Below, piece after piece: positions 24,613-37,500 of a stretch of DNA of 64,000 bases (the first letter of the stretch is position 1; every line of letters starts with the position of its first letter). The notes under the pieces were generated by a model. That model searched no databases and was not told the DNA's origin. It saw only the letters and a program-made list of their open reading frames with translations. A program made the translations under genes and the position numbers. Source of the stretch: Asterias rubens (lineage: Eukaryota > Echinodermata > Asteroidea > Forcipulatida > Asteriidae). The stretch covers positions 7,419,407 through 7,483,406 of the forward strand of contig NC_047082.1 of assembly GCF_902459465.1 (NCBI RefSeq), read 5' to 3'.

Positions 24613-27600
24613 TCATGAAATTATCTGCAAAAAAAACGATTAAATATAAAGACATTTTTGAGAGACTGTTCAACGTCTAACTGTAATTTTACTGCGTAAT
24701 ATTTGTTAGACTGAGTTGGGGATACTGTAGTGGGTTTAATTCAGGCATGAGAGTTGGCCCTTGGGAAACAAAATAGGAAAATATTATTAAGTACAAAGGC
24801 TGACCTAAACTTATATATCTTTCCAAGCTGCCAAGATTTTCATCTTGCAATCAGAGATATATTCATTTTGGTTTTACCCCAATTCATACCTATTTAGTCA
24901 GTTTTGGATTCAATAATGTGTATAACTTGGTTTAGTCTATCACCTTGCATATTATGAATTGAAATTTGTTGCTGTATGAATGGAAATAAAAGCAAACAAA
25001 CAAAACAAACAAACTTACCGATCTGACTTTAGCCTTGATAAAGTCCTTCTTGTGTACGAGGTTGAAATCGGGGTAGGTGGCGTACACCTTCTTGCAAACC
25101 ATCTTCATCGTGACCAGTTGAAGGTCAGCCGTGTCCAGAAAGTCTTGTATAGTCTTCTCGATCAGTGCTTCCTACAAGACAGGAGGGGAAACAAAACAAG
25201 ATAAGGATTGATTTCAAGTCAGTAAGGTTTGTGGTGACATCGTGTAAACAAAATCTTTTGGGAGTAGTGGTGGCTCTGAAAAGAGCTGGTTTCTGCTTGT
25301 TAATGTTGATTGATTTTAAGGTATGTACTGATTAGCGCACCTCTCCACAATTCATATAGTGACAGAAAATTTAAAACTCTCAATTGCTGTGGGTGCCGTG
25401 GGTTAAAGCCATTATACACTTACGGTACAGAAAAGAAGAACAAAATTCACAGATTTACACATAATTTACAGGGTTTAGAGAAGGTAATGGTGAAAGACTT
25501 ATCTTGAAATATTATTCCATGAAATGCTTTACTTTTTGAGAAAACATTAAAACAATATCAGTTCTCGATAGCGAGAACTACGGATTTTTTTAAACACATA
25601 TCATGCGTGGCGAAATGTGGGGATACAAGGGTGGGTTTTCCCGTTATTTTCTCCCGACTCCGATGACCGATTGAGCCTAAATTTTCACAAGTTTGTTATT
25701 TTATATATAAGTTGTGGTACACGAAGTGTGAGCCTTGGACAATATTGTTTACCGAAAGTGTCCAATGGCTTTAATCCGAGGCCAGTCATATTTTTTACTT
25801 ACAGATGGTTCTGCCTTTCTGATCAGAGGCTCATCATCTGAACTGTCATCAGAGTCTTCGATTGCTGTAGATTAAAAGAATAAACCATTGCGTCACGATA
25901 AAAATATCAAATACTGTATACCGCAAAGAAAACTTACTGGGTAAATTTTTAAATGATTTGAGGTTGAACAAAGAAAACCGACTAGAGTGGGACTCGAACC
26001 AATGAAAACAATTCTCAAACTGAGGACCTCCATTGGAACCCTCTTAGTGTTATATAGTTCTGCTGCAGGCCGGCTACACCCACTACACACAAACTAGCTC
26101 CCATGCTAACTAGCTCATGTGAAATGCTTGGAGATTTATGCTAGATCACTTTAGTAAATGGGCTTGGCTTTTAGGATGTCAGAATGGGGTTAGAAGGAAA
26201 CAGAGCCATGTGGAATTTTAAGTTTTGTTAAGCTATGGTAAGCTATGGAAAGCTATGGTCATTTTTTTTTTTTATTATTTAAACAATTAACTGTTTCAAT
26301 GTAAAAATTCATAGTGCTGAAAATGGCTTACCAACAAAAGGGCTGCCCTACATGTTCACATGGTGTTGGCTATAAAAAACTTTTCAGAAATGATTAATAA
26401 CTTTTTTGTTCCGAAGGGCAAATACAATGGAAAATAAACTAAAGTAGGATGATTATCAAGCCTGCTTTATACTCAAGGGCTGGCATTTGTTCAACTTACA
26501 AAGTTTCTTGAATCTACTCTTGGTCACTGATTTTGGCGTTATCTGTATTGCTGCCTTCTTAGGCGAGGTCTTTTTAGGCGTGGCTTTCTTGGATGTGACT
26601 TTCTTTGTGGGTGACTTCTTTGGTGACTTGGGCGTGGCTTTCTTTTCTGATTTCTTCTTCTCTGCCTTTTTCTTGGGCGTCGGCTTGTCTAATTTTGCTT
26701 TCTTCTTTTTGGGCTCCTGAAAGAAAACATAGACCAATCACCTTGTTGGCAACATGAACTACCTTAATCATTCCAGGGTGTTTCTTAAAAAGGAAATAAT
26801 CTGCACTGGGCTTAATTTGATAAACCCTGTAAGCACAGACAAGTATTGCTTGTACTTTCTTAATTTGAAATCTTAGACCTTATCATAGTTTGTTGTTACA
26901 GCTATGGCTAAGACTGTGGCTAAGGGCCTTGCTAAAAGATGTCCTGAACTTACGCATGACGATTGTAGCCGTAATTTGAGACACAGCTTCAGTACCAAAC
27001 TGAGGCTTGATGGAAATATAGTATGGCACCTTTACTTCATAATAAAATGAAGTATTAATAACTGCCACAGCACACAGGGAACATGCCCAAGATGGTGTAA
27101 GTGAAGTTAAGAATCAACAAACCTCCTCCTCTTCTTTCTCTACTTCATCATCACCATCTTCATCAGCAGCTGCCATATCATCCTCATCTTCATCCTCAAC
27201 TCCATCTTTAACATCTTCTGATGATTTCTTCTTGGTCTTCTTAGGTTTCTTAGCATCACCGGACCCATCTTCTTGTCGTTTCCTCTTCTTTCCCTTCTTC
27301 TTCACTGGTTTAGACTTCTTTTCTGTACAACCAAAAATTAACAAAATATCATCACTGCTCGAGAATTGCAAAGGTCGTGGGTTCGCATCCCACCCGAGTA
27401 ATATGACTGTGACTTTTTTTTTCAAATAGCTCAGGAAAGTAAAATTGAATACACTGGTTGTTTGTAATTACATACAAACAAAGGCCGCGGGTGCTAATCT
27501 AAGTAAATCTCAACATCATATGACTCCAGGGACTTACTTTGTTGTGGGTGTGGTTTTCCCGAAGGCTCTGGTTTCAAACAGAACGCCAATATCCTCTCCA

Positions 27601-30460
27601 TGATCTCGTCTTTCGTTCCTTTCTTATCCAGATCGAGCCACAAACAGATCTCTTTCAAACCAGGCATAGTATATCTAGGAATAGGAAAAAAGGCATTGAC
27701 CTTATTGAAGGCAAAGTAAAACCAGTGGTTTTTGCAACCATAAAATGTAGATGTATACAATCAAACTAGCATGTATCCTTTTTTCTTTTTTTTTGTGTGT
27801 TTTAGGTTTTGTTGTTGTTGTTGTTGTTGTAGTTGTTGTTGTGGAAGTGGAACAACTATCAAATTGTTATAAAAGGTGAGAAACCTACCTGACCAAAATA
27901 GCTTCTTTCTTGTTGTATTCTGGCGTCTCCTTCTCAAAGTTGAACCCTGAAAACTTACGGATGTTCCTTTTGATTTCATTTTGCTGCAAAGAGAAAGAGA
28001 TAGTCTTGATGCAAATTACAGATTCTTCAAGAAAATGTTGGACACACCCGGTTGTGAATTTCATCTTTGAGGGCAAGCCACTTGCATTTTGGAAAGGGCA
28101 CCTTCATTGGAAAATGTCATGCCTTTGGCAATATTAAAGTATTGTTTTTTGTCAATGTGTAGCTGATTTATAGACTGAAGTTGTTGAGACAGATACAACA
28201 CAAGTCACCTGTGAAAGTTTCAGCTAAATACAGAGTCTACTTGTCAAGAAAACTGCACAAAACTGTCACAGTATTTTCATTATGCATGTTTCATATCTGG
28301 TGCCACAGGTACCAACCTCATCTCTGGCCGCAATATTCACAAACGGATACCATAGAAATTTGAATCTCCAAAACTAGTCTGAAGGTGATTCCAAATTTTT
28401 TAATCAACTTATTTCTAATCAACGAGAGCATTTCAGATAAAACAATTTTGCAGGGTGCTTACTTAGTCCAATTACTGTCTGTAAAACAAGAATGCCATAT
28501 AATAGAACTGACACAACTCTTTTAACCATCCCAGTTTAGCTTCTTACGTGAGCTGTATTGGCATTATTCTACTCAAGACTCAAGGCAGGGTCATTACCAA
28601 AGTATGACACTACCTTTATGAGAGATTGGGGGTGCTGATATCCCACAAGTGTAGAGAGAGAACTAGGGTCAAATTTGTATAACGTACCTTGCCTGTCTTT
28701 CCAAAGAAGAACCTGTAGAGTGCCCTGAAGTTGTCTGAACTTGTCTTTGCAATGTAAAACTCAACTGTCACGAAACACAGAATTAAATAAAGATAAACCC
28801 AGGAGCTTTTAAAACTTGCCGAGGCCAAGCAATGGAAGCACACCAACTGCGTACGCACCACATGGAACTAGGGAAACCAATTAGTCTCTTCCTTTGTAAT
28901 GTCATACTAAATGTAAGTGCTTTATTTGAAACTTGTGTCAAACTACGAAGACTCACTGTTTGGGATTTCACCAAGCTTCACTCCATTTCCATCTTCCACC
29001 TCAAACTTGGTGTCTGTGACTTCTTTCTTGGTGTCAAAGGTCAATCTCTCGGTCTTTCTCCTTTCTCGTTTGCCTTCCATGAGCCTGACTGGACCGTCGA
29101 GTGTGCCCACTGGGGGAGACAGAAACAAAAACAAAAATTTTTAATTCCCAAAGGTAACTAAATTTATATTAAGTAGGATTCAAAACTTGATGGGAGTATA
29201 ATTATATATAGGTTTACAGTAGCACCAGTTGCAGGGCAAGGGCAACAAGGCATTTTCTCCTTGGTAAAGGGCATTTTGAGGGCACCAAACATCGGAGAAC
29301 TTACATGGAAGTTCTTCATCACTTGATTCTTCATCGTCTTCTTCACCCTCCTCCTCGTCCTCCTCCTTGGTTACCCCATCACCATTCTCATTAGGATCAG
29401 CGTTCCTCTTCTGTGGTGTTTTCTTGGGTGTTGATCTTTTAACGGGTGTCTTGGCTGGCGTCTTTGCTGGTGACTTGGCTGGGGATTTTGCCGTTGTCTT
29501 GGCTGGAGTCTTGGCTGGGGACTTGGCTGTTGACTTGATGGGTGATTTGTTCGAGTCTATTGAATTGTCTGCCTCTAATTCTTCTTCCTCCTTGGACTCC
29601 ACCTGAGGATCCATCTCAGCATTTGCTTCCATTCCCTCCTGAAAATATAGGAAACAAAATTATAGACTTAAATATTCTTCAAGTTCAAGGCAGGGTGTAC
29701 TTTTGGTAATTATTTGTGCTTGTTCGAAGACCAAGATGAGCCCAAATTATCACAGGTTTATTCTTTAGAAAGATTTCCCTCTCCTGCCACCACTTGTCTA
29801 TCAATCATTTTAAAATCCACCAAAAAGAATAACTTATTAATGTTATGATTTTGCTGCTAAAAATAAACCATGTGGCATGTTTCATTACTCACTTACTGTC
29901 TTACTAAAAAATCAATGGAAATCAATGAAGTCAAAAACAAAATTAATTGGCCGTTTCCGACAGGCATGTGACACAGGTGCAGAATTTTCAAAATGTATTT
30001 CAATTCAATATTTCTTGTCATGTTTGTGCCGAGTTTGTTTTGTCATGGTTTTGTGGGCTGTGCCGAGTTTACAGGGTCACAGGTACATATGCACATTAAC
30101 AAATTATTGACCATGATGATGAATATGTGCAATACAATGTATGTCAAACTCAAAAAGCTCCATCATCAAATGATGCATCATCACACACCGCATCATTTAT
30201 ACAGCACATACATTTATGCATTTGTTGTGTACATTCACGTAGAAAACAACATGCACGCACATGCACTTTACTTTTTGACATGTTTGAGCATAGAGTAAGG
30301 ACTCAAGTTTAAGGCAAGTAGAACAACCGAAAATCAATCCAGTAAAATGACATTCTCAATAAACACTGAATCATAACGATCTCAAAAAATCTGACACCAA
30401 CAAATGTGAGACAATTACCCCTGTTTTCTGATGAACGTCACTGTTTTCTGCCTCAGACAT
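24613..30460 (-). CDS. DEK: DEK chromatin protein
   Basis: Eleven exons on the minus strand: 30460-30419, 29638-29305, 29109-28957, 28764-28688, 27983-27889, 27674-27538, 27322-27123, 26716-26500, 25864-25803, 25171-25019 and 24624-24613. The frame is continuous and gives 493 residues (human 375). Regions in order: an acidic N-terminus with Lys/Ala/Pro repeats (SPAKTPAKTTAKSPAK) about 45-75; the conserved core with FYIAKTSSDNFRALYRFFFG and FSGFNFEKETPEYNKKE; the SAP-type helix pair with GLKEICLWLDLDKKGTKDEI and KPEPSGKP about 235-275; long alternating acidic and basic tracts 280-418; SDDSSDDEPLIRK; and the C-terminal DEK_C domain 440-493 ending SIIS (human KELIS). DEK binds structured and supercoiled DNA and histones in the nucleus. 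The last exon is only 12 bases. Extra length comes from the charged linkers. Confidence 0.93.
25405..25775. repeat. Palindromic repeat in a DEK intron, R2-related
   Basis: Diverged copy of the family seen intact at 32694-33070 and 62500-62882. CTCCGATGACCGATTGAGCC, TTTTATATATAAGTTGTGG and AAAGTGTCCAATGGCTTTA correspond to the right half. Confidence 0.5.
25930..26110. repeat. tRNA-like SINE fragment
   Basis: GTGGGACTCGAACCAATG resembles an inverted tRNA B box. No full element or tRNA fold is present. It lies in a DEK intron. Confidence 0.35.
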
Positions 30461-30493
30461 TTTCCACGTTGTGATCAAGCGCGGGTTGTTTCC

Positions 30494-30531
30494 AAAATGG
30501 CGGTACCTACGGCGCGAGAAACTCGGCCAAT
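30494..30531 (-). promoter_or_regulatory. DEK promoter elements
   Basis: Upstream of the DEK ATG: CCGCCATTTT on the minus strand (30494-30503, YY1-type) and ATTGG (30527-30531, inverted CCAAT box) within a locally GC-rich stretch. These are typical of TATA-less housekeeping promoters. The start site is not fixed. Confidence 0.4.
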
Positions 30532-30987
30532 CACGACGGGTGTTGTATAGTAATTTGGTCAGCAGACGATATAACGTGTGTTATCATTGGACTGGGCGCT
30601 GCAATAGTGAAACGGGTAAACTGGGTTGAGAGCCCCTCTCGGCCTCGTTTTGGAATCAATGGATTGAGTCTCGAATGGAAACTTCAGAAGAAGATCGGCA
30701 TTATTTCCAATAAATCAATCGTCACTTTAACACTTGTGATATGGGGTGGGTGGGTGGAGTTATAAACGCGTGCAGTGCCAGCCAAAATAGTGGTCCTTTA
30801 ATATTATTAATAAAGAGCCTATGCCTAAATTATTTATCTTGAAAAAAAAGAGGAAATAATTTGTCTTCTTCTTCTTCCTTATAAAGTGCAGCTTTCAAAT
30901 GATTGAAGATGTACGCACTACGATCAGCAAGATAAGAAAAGGGATAACCTAGAGATAGTTACTCAATTACCAGAGGAAAAAAATGTA

Positions 30988-31345
30988 TAAAGATGCCATG
31001 TCAGATTTTGGCCCCAAACATTAAAAATAGATTTTTGTGAGTGAATTGTATTTCAAAGAGTATCACCCGCTCTAACGAAAAAAAGTTTAACTTTTACTTT
31101 TAATGGTCAGGAACCATGAATTCTTTTTAAACGTTTCTTATAAAACACATAAGAATTGGTCACGTGATATATTAAAACTATTTTTGAGCACTTTATTTCA
31201 CTGCTACTAATAATTGGCGGACTTTTTCGAGCAATGGCTCAAATGAAAGCTTGTAACTTTCTCGACACCCATCAAAATACCTATTGAATTTTAAATCAAA
31301 ATTTTGGGGTCACATCGGCCAAAAATATGACATAGCATCTTTAAA
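30988..31345. mobile_element. Palindromic MITE, about 360 bp
   Basis: The left end (AAAGATGCCATGTCAGATTT, then TTGGCCCC) is mirrored at the right (GGCCAAAAATATGACATAGC, then ATCTTTAAA). The arms stay partly complementary towards the middle. No target duplication was established. It lies between DEK and KLF. Confidence 0.6.
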
Positions 31346-32693
31346 TCTGAAAGCTATACTCTTTATATAAAAGATACCAACACTGTTGGAAATTATTTAA
31401 AAAAATACTTTCAAAAGATAAGTGTTTTTTGAAGAACCCAAAAATGTCATCCTGCCACACATACATTTACATGGGAAAATAAAAATTGCTGGAAGGGCCA
31501 ATTCAAAAGAGGGCCCCATCATAAAGAAGACCACCGAAAAAGTTTCTGCGGCGATCTCACGCACTACAAACTTTTTCTGATAGCGCCCTCTATTGAATAG
31601 TCATCCTTCAGTGCCATTGTTTACGGGATACGGGGCCGCTACTATCCCCCCTATCACAAACATCACATCATCAAGGGGGGGGGGGGGAATGGAAAATAGA
31701 TGACAAATTCTCTTAGATTTTTTCTCCTTCTACATAAACACGTCCCAACTTTCATTCGACATAAAGACAAACAAGGTGTAAATGAGAGAAAAAACAGAAA
31801 TACGTTTATGTTCCATTGTGATGTAGACTTTTTTACTTGCATCACCCTTTATTATATTGTACACAGATGTATAAAACTCATAATTTAATTCTACCTAATT
31901 TACCAGCAGTATGAAACTATATATACACTTTATGTATATAATAATTTATAATTTGTACAGAGGTACCATTTAATATTCAAAGGCTTTTTTACACTTTGTG
32001 TACCATGGGGATCTTTATCAAAATTAGCAGCAGAACAGCCCAATCTTTTACTGTTTACACTTTATTCCATTGCACTTTTATTTTTCATTCCTTTTAGCAG
32101 CATTCGTCAAACATATCGCACTATTATGCGACCTTGTTGGTCTAACAAAAAAGGTTTTATTACAATACCATCACAGTGCCCCTTTAAGACAATAATAAAC
32201 TTGTGTCAACAAAGGGCAAATTTTACAGTTTATGACAAGGTCACTTTCAATAGGAACAGAATTTTGCATCACAAAAACAAGACAATGGGTACTTTTTAAG
32301 GTGCAAAAGGTAGGGCACTGACAATGGCAATGTAAATCACAAAGCCATTAATAAAATACAACATATGAGGACACAAACTCATTTCTAGTCCGATAATCGA
32401 TTTTCTTATCAAGATTGAGTTTGATTATCTAAAAGGAAAAATACACATTCATCTAGAATCTACACTGAAAGCCAACTCATTTACTATTTTAGATTTTAAG
32501 AAAAAGTTAAACATCTTTGGTTTTTTACCTTTTGAAGAAAATTGTATAAACCAAATTGAAAATGGAAGTCTGCCATTAAAACTCAAGTGGCAGCAACTAA
32601 ATTAGTGGTGTCATAGAGAAAATGAAAGTCCTACTTCTGTGTTTATTAACATGCGTTAAATACAGTGTTCCTTTGCTCTTATATTACTAATGT

Positions 32694-33070
32694 TTTAAAG
32701 GCACTGTACACGTTTGGTAATTGTCAAAAACCAGTGTTCTCACTTGGTGTATCCCTTCATAAGCATAAAATAACAAACCTGTGAAAATTTGGGCTCAATC
32801 GGTGATCAAAGTTGCGAGCAAATGATGAAAGAAAAAAACACCCTTGTTGGACGAATTTGTGTGCTTTCAGAAAGGAATAAAAGGCTTCTGGCTAGAAGTC
32901 TTTATTATTTTAGTGAGAAATTACTTCTTTCTCAAAAACTATGTTGCTTCAGAGGGAGTCGTTTCTCACAATGTTTTATACTATCAACAGCTCTCCAATG
33001 CTCGTTACCAAGTCAGTTTTTAAGTTAATATTTGTTTTGAGTAGTTACCAAACGTGTACTTTCCCTTAAA
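32694..33070. mobile_element. MITE family R2, near full-length copy
   Basis: Begins TTTAAAGGCACTGTACACG and TTTGGTAATTGTCAAA, ends AGTTACCAAACGTGTACTTT and CCCTTAAA. Internal landmarks are CTCACTTGGTGTATC, AAAAAACACCCTTGTTGGAC and TTTCTCAAAAACTATG. It matches 62500-62882 over its length. Partial copies lie at 41458-41625, 42905-43015 and 59185-59345. Confidence 0.75.
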
Positions 33071-33910
33071 CGCATACCAATACTCTAATATGTATATGCA
33101 AGAAAGATAATGTACGATACTTGGTGAGAAAGTCTACATCAAACAAGCTAAAATCTGGACAAACACAAATTGTTGTGGTCTTAAAAATTACTGATGTACA
33201 GAGAAAAGTAATTATCTCATTAATCAAGTGATACACAAATTGCTAACATAGCAATTACACCTTTGAAACAGACACTTAGAGGGACAGGTGTTAAACCGGG
33301 AAATTTTACTTTCACCGGTTGTCATAAAAGGCACTGTTATTATACCAGTCTTAGTCGTTCCAAAATATTGTGCTGAATTGAAAAGCTGTGGAGCAAAGCA
33401 ATTCAGGCAACTTCGATGTCTTAGTGTAGAATACAGAATAAAATCTTCCCGAGATTTAAATGAAAAAGAAAAAAGAACAGAAAAAAAAAACAGTTTATGT
33501 ACTATGTATTTGTATAATAAATAAATAAATAAAATGCTTAAGATTTTTTCTCCAAGGTAATCATTGGTCCTAGCTAACATCTTTCTCCGAGGCACATTTT
33601 CCATAGACCCTTTGCATTGGTCGCCATTGCTTAAATCAGACAATTGAAACATTGTGTACCACGCACAACTTCCACCCAATGATAGGTCTTCCTTCAGCAA
33701 GGGCTCTGTTTAAGCAAGACATCATTACGCATGGGGTCTTTTGACAGCAGAGTTCACAGGTAAATCTTTTATTTTTTAAAAGAAATTCTCAGTGTATACA
33801 CACTGCCAAGATAAATACATTTTCCTGGCAAGTCTGTCACCAGTGTATTTAAAGTAAACCAAATAAATGATTCCATAAACACGCCTTGCCAGACTTGAGA
33901 GAGTAGCATA

Positions 33911-33980
33911 GACCCAAGTAGGAACAGAGCAAAAGGGCCCACTATGTGGGACCTTTCTCTATGTTCCTACTTGGCTCTTC
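33911..33980. repeat. Hairpin between KLF gene and its neighbour
   Basis: CCAAGTAGGAACAGAG(C)AAAAGG is mirrored by CCTTTCTCTATGTTCCTACTTGG around a short centre. It may be an RNA hairpin in the KLF 3' UTR or a small foldback insertion. Confidence 0.55.
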
Positions 33981-34277
33981 TTTCTTCACTTGGGCCAAAG
34001 TTGTGAGGGTGTTGACTGTCGATGTCATTTTGGTATCCATCTACAAGATACACATTAAATTACTCCAGGGGTTAGGTAAGGAATTCCAAATGGTAAGATG
34101 CTCCATGGAGACACCGCATACATCAAATTAATCTTTTAATTTATTACAGTGATTGAAGTGTAGCTAAAATAGTCTATTACACAGACTTTCACAAGTGTTA
34201 CAGAAAGGAAAAATTCACCCATAATCTGTTCAGAGAATCTAAAACCCTGATATATATGTAAAGTTTATGTTATTTAC

Positions 34278-34410
34278 ACAGTGTGTACAGCGCTAAGATT
34301 GACTGTGGGACAATGTTGCTTTGTTTCTCCGATGGAGCCAAGTCCGCCAGCTTCCAGACCTCCGAATGGCAGTTGGGAATATTCTTGGTAGACATGTCAG
34401 GTCTGGAATT
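34278..34410 (-). pseudogene. Broken duplicate of the KLF terminal-exon tail
   Basis: On the minus strand about 120 bases match the last 110 coding bases of the KLF gene (34596-34710). The match runs from ACATGTC(A/T)ACCAAGAA through TCGGAGAAACAAAG to a tail with AGCGCTG. In frame it reads MSTKNIPN.., then APSEKQSNIVP, versus MSTKKIPN.., then [11 protein letters not shown]. It has lost the stop and the zinc fingers and is immediately followed by an R1 repeat. It is a tandem partial duplication inside the presumed KLF 3' UTR, not a gene. Confidence 0.82.
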
Positions 34411-34545
34411 ACATGGAGGCTAAGGGGGTCATATCCTTTGTTGCCCTGGTCTTGGCCTTGGTGCCCCTTGGCCTTGTTGCCCATTGGTCTTGGTGCAAAA
34501 TGAAAATGGCCTTGCCCTTTCATAGATAAAATTCCAGGCATGACA
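34410..34545 (+). repeat. Interspersed repeat family R1, copy 4
   Basis: TTACATGGAGGCTAAGGGGG, then TTGGCCTTGGTGCCCCTTGG and TTGCCCTTTCATAGATAAAA. Inserted beside the KLF tail duplicate. Confidence 0.6.
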
Positions 34546-34595
34546 AGCATACTTGGGTGGACCTGATAAGTCTATATATTATTTACACGTTCAGC

Positions 34596-37500
34596 TTACT
34601 GTGCAGCGCTTAAAATAACCGGGACCATGTTACTTTGTTTCTCCGAAGACGCCATGTCCGTCAGCTTAGTGACTTCTAACTGCCAGTTTGGTATCTTCTT
34701 GGTTGACATGTGTCGACGAGCGTGCTTGGTCAAGTGATCACTGCGCATAAAACGTCGGTCACACATCGGGCAGGCAAACTTCTTCTCCCCAGTGTGGGTA
34801 CGCTTGTGTCGGGAGAGCTCGTCTGATCGAGCAAAACGTTTGTCGCATTTTTCCCAGCTGCAGATGAAAGGTTTCTCACCTGGATCAAGACAGAAGAAGA
34901 GAGAAATACTTAAACCCTGAATCAACCAACTTTCAATACCTCGCTTTACATCAGGGCACTTCACTTAGCTCTTCAGATTCAAAGGATGCAGTGCTACATA
35001 ATTACGCGCTTAATAAACGCCAACATTTCATGACATTTTTGTTCAAGGGAGTCGGGGGTGGGGAAGAATAAAAACAAAATTCCCATTTAGCTTCTTTGAA
35101 AACAATTAACTTGGAAATTTATGTCGTAACACATCTTAACACAATATTGCTTACCTGTATGTGTTCTTAAATGTGCCTTCAGATGTGAACTCTTGAAGTA
35201 AGTCTTCCCACAGTTTTCATGCATACATAAGTGATTCCTTCTCCTGGAGAACTCCATCAGGGCTGGCTGCACAGCAGTTTTATTTGAGTTTGCAGAGTTT
35301 GTGTTTGGGATTGGGGCTGGCGCAAGGGGGCAGTACTTTGTGACATTTGGTCCAGTTGCTTCACTCTTTGGTGCATTACTGATGACTTGCATCATATTTG
35401 TGGGGACAGCCATGACGATGAGTTTGTACTGTGTTTGATTTGGCAATTGTGTGGAGTTTTCTGAAGGCGATGTATTCGTTGTGGCAGATGGCTTTGTGAT
35501 CACCGGAACAGATGACATGCTGACTGCTTCATGCGTCGACAAAACAGTCTTTGAGCTTGTGGATATTGCATTTGATCCTCTGGGGCCAACAGGCACAAAA
35601 CGACAAATACTTTCGGCGCTCATCACAGGTACCTTAAACACGTCCCCAGAAAGTCCACTAGTTGCATTTGTTGCGACTTTATTCAAGTTCTGGTTTGGCG
35701 TCGAGCTCATTGTGCTCAAAGCGGGCATTGAAGAGGTCAGTCCACTGCAGACTGGTCCACTGGCTACACTTGACACCGCTGTTGCGTCTCTGACCCATCT
35801 GCTTGGCCGCTCTTCACACGACATGACGCTTGGAGTTGTATTCACAACATTGCAGCTTTCCAATCGATGCGTCACAAGCAAACGACTTGTTGGGATGGAC
35901 TGCTGGGCTCTGTTGGTTGCAGGATTGACTATTCTGGAAACAGGGACACTAGTGATAGGCATGTTGAACTGGGTGAAGTTGAGCCCAGGCGGGGGCGTCA
36001 GTGGGGGTGTTTCGATGCAGCCCTGAAGTGAATAACAATTATGAAATCACATTTAATTCATAACAAAATTTATGTTACAAACGTTTGGCATTTCTTTGTT
36101 GAATCAACACACACATTCGAAGTATTCTCTACAATAACAGGCAACGATTTCTTCCAGCACTTTTGCAAAGCAAACTTTCCAGACAGAACAGTCAATTCTT
36201 TTTGCTCACAGAATGCTTATATTGAGCAGCAAATGGTGATTTTTGAGTAGCAACTGAACAAAGTTTTTTGTGGCGTTTTGCTCTGCTATGCAAGGGAAAT
36301 TTATCACTGATTAAGCTCATATTAGTGTTTTAGGAATTAGCTTACTACTCATTGCCAGTAACTTACAGGTGTTTTGTTGTAGAAAGACGTATACTCCATG
36401 CTTGTAGCATCCCCAAGTGCCATGGCAACATGTTCATCTAAGGATGCTGCTGGTGAGAGGGGGGCGTCATGCGGTGAGCTGGTAGGTGAAGGGGGTAGGG
36501 ACGATGTGTCTGATTTAGAAGCTGATGGACAATTCCTCATGAGGAGGAGAGTCTCCACAGCATCGTAGTCCGACCTCTCCATTGCAGCTTTCTGGGTTTT
36601 TAGTTTCTTGCGAGGACAAGTTTCCTGCAAGGGTAAGAGAGAGAAACAAAGTGAGGTTTCCATTCTAAAACTCAGTCATTAATATTTTTTCTTTAGGGCT
36701 TTTTGTAATGATCTGGGTCGTCAATAGTGCGTTACACTTGCAAAACATTTTGATCTTGACTTGTTATTTAAGGGAAGGTATACTTATTTATGTTTTGGAT
36801 TTGTTCGATTGTTCCAATCCTATATGAATTTATAAAATTAAAATAAACCTGTGAATGTTTTATTTCAAAAGGTGCTAGCCTTTTTTGAGAGTGTGTGAGT
36901 CCAAACAGGAAAAGTAACTCGTAATTTGAATAAACAATCTGAGAACCCTTTCTGACAGTAAAATTTCTCAAATTCATATTTTTGTGGATAAAAACTGACA
37001 CCTTTTTCCACAGCACTTGCACGCAAGTAATCCCAAGAATATATTATTTATTTAAAAATCACTCAGAATCCTTTTCTACATTATGAATATTAATTCATGT
37101 AAATCGGGTAATGTTAAAAAGTATTATGTTAAAAATAATATCATCTCATTTACTCAATTATTTTCATCAAACCATATTGACCGATTGGTAAAATATTTGC
37201 AAAAGGCTATTTTCAATTTTATGATGCCATGAGTGACATAACATTTTGAAGCTGTACTGGAAAATAATTATTCAATCTTTGCCTTTCTGATTATTTACTA
37301 AGAGTTTTCCATTGTTGAGTCAATGATTTGTATGCATGTAGCTTTATCTCTAAATGATCACTCGCTGAAGGAATGATCACCCTCCACTAAACAAACACAT
37401 GGAGGATGCCTACGATCGATCACCTCATTGGAGGAAACACATATGAATATTCATTAGCAGGTTCTGCCAACAGCCCATTGGTTCACAGGAGATGACATCA

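Noticed and set aside
26487-26720. Phe-rich plus-strand frame resembling membrane segments
   Set aside because: Complement of the Lys-rich DEK exon; Lys codons (AAG/AAA) read as Leu/Phe on the opposite strand.
27355-27415. tRNA gene suggested by GTGGGTTCGCATCCCAC
   Set aside because: Only a B-box-like block is present; no A box, anticodon arm or acceptor stem. Probably SINE debris, like those at 795 and 25990.
29367-29606. Gly/Val/Ala/Leu-rich plus-strand frame
   Set aside because: Complement of the SPAKTPAK repeats in DEK exon 2.
35451-36026. 191-codon plus-strand frame
   Set aside because: Antisense shadow of the large KLF exon.
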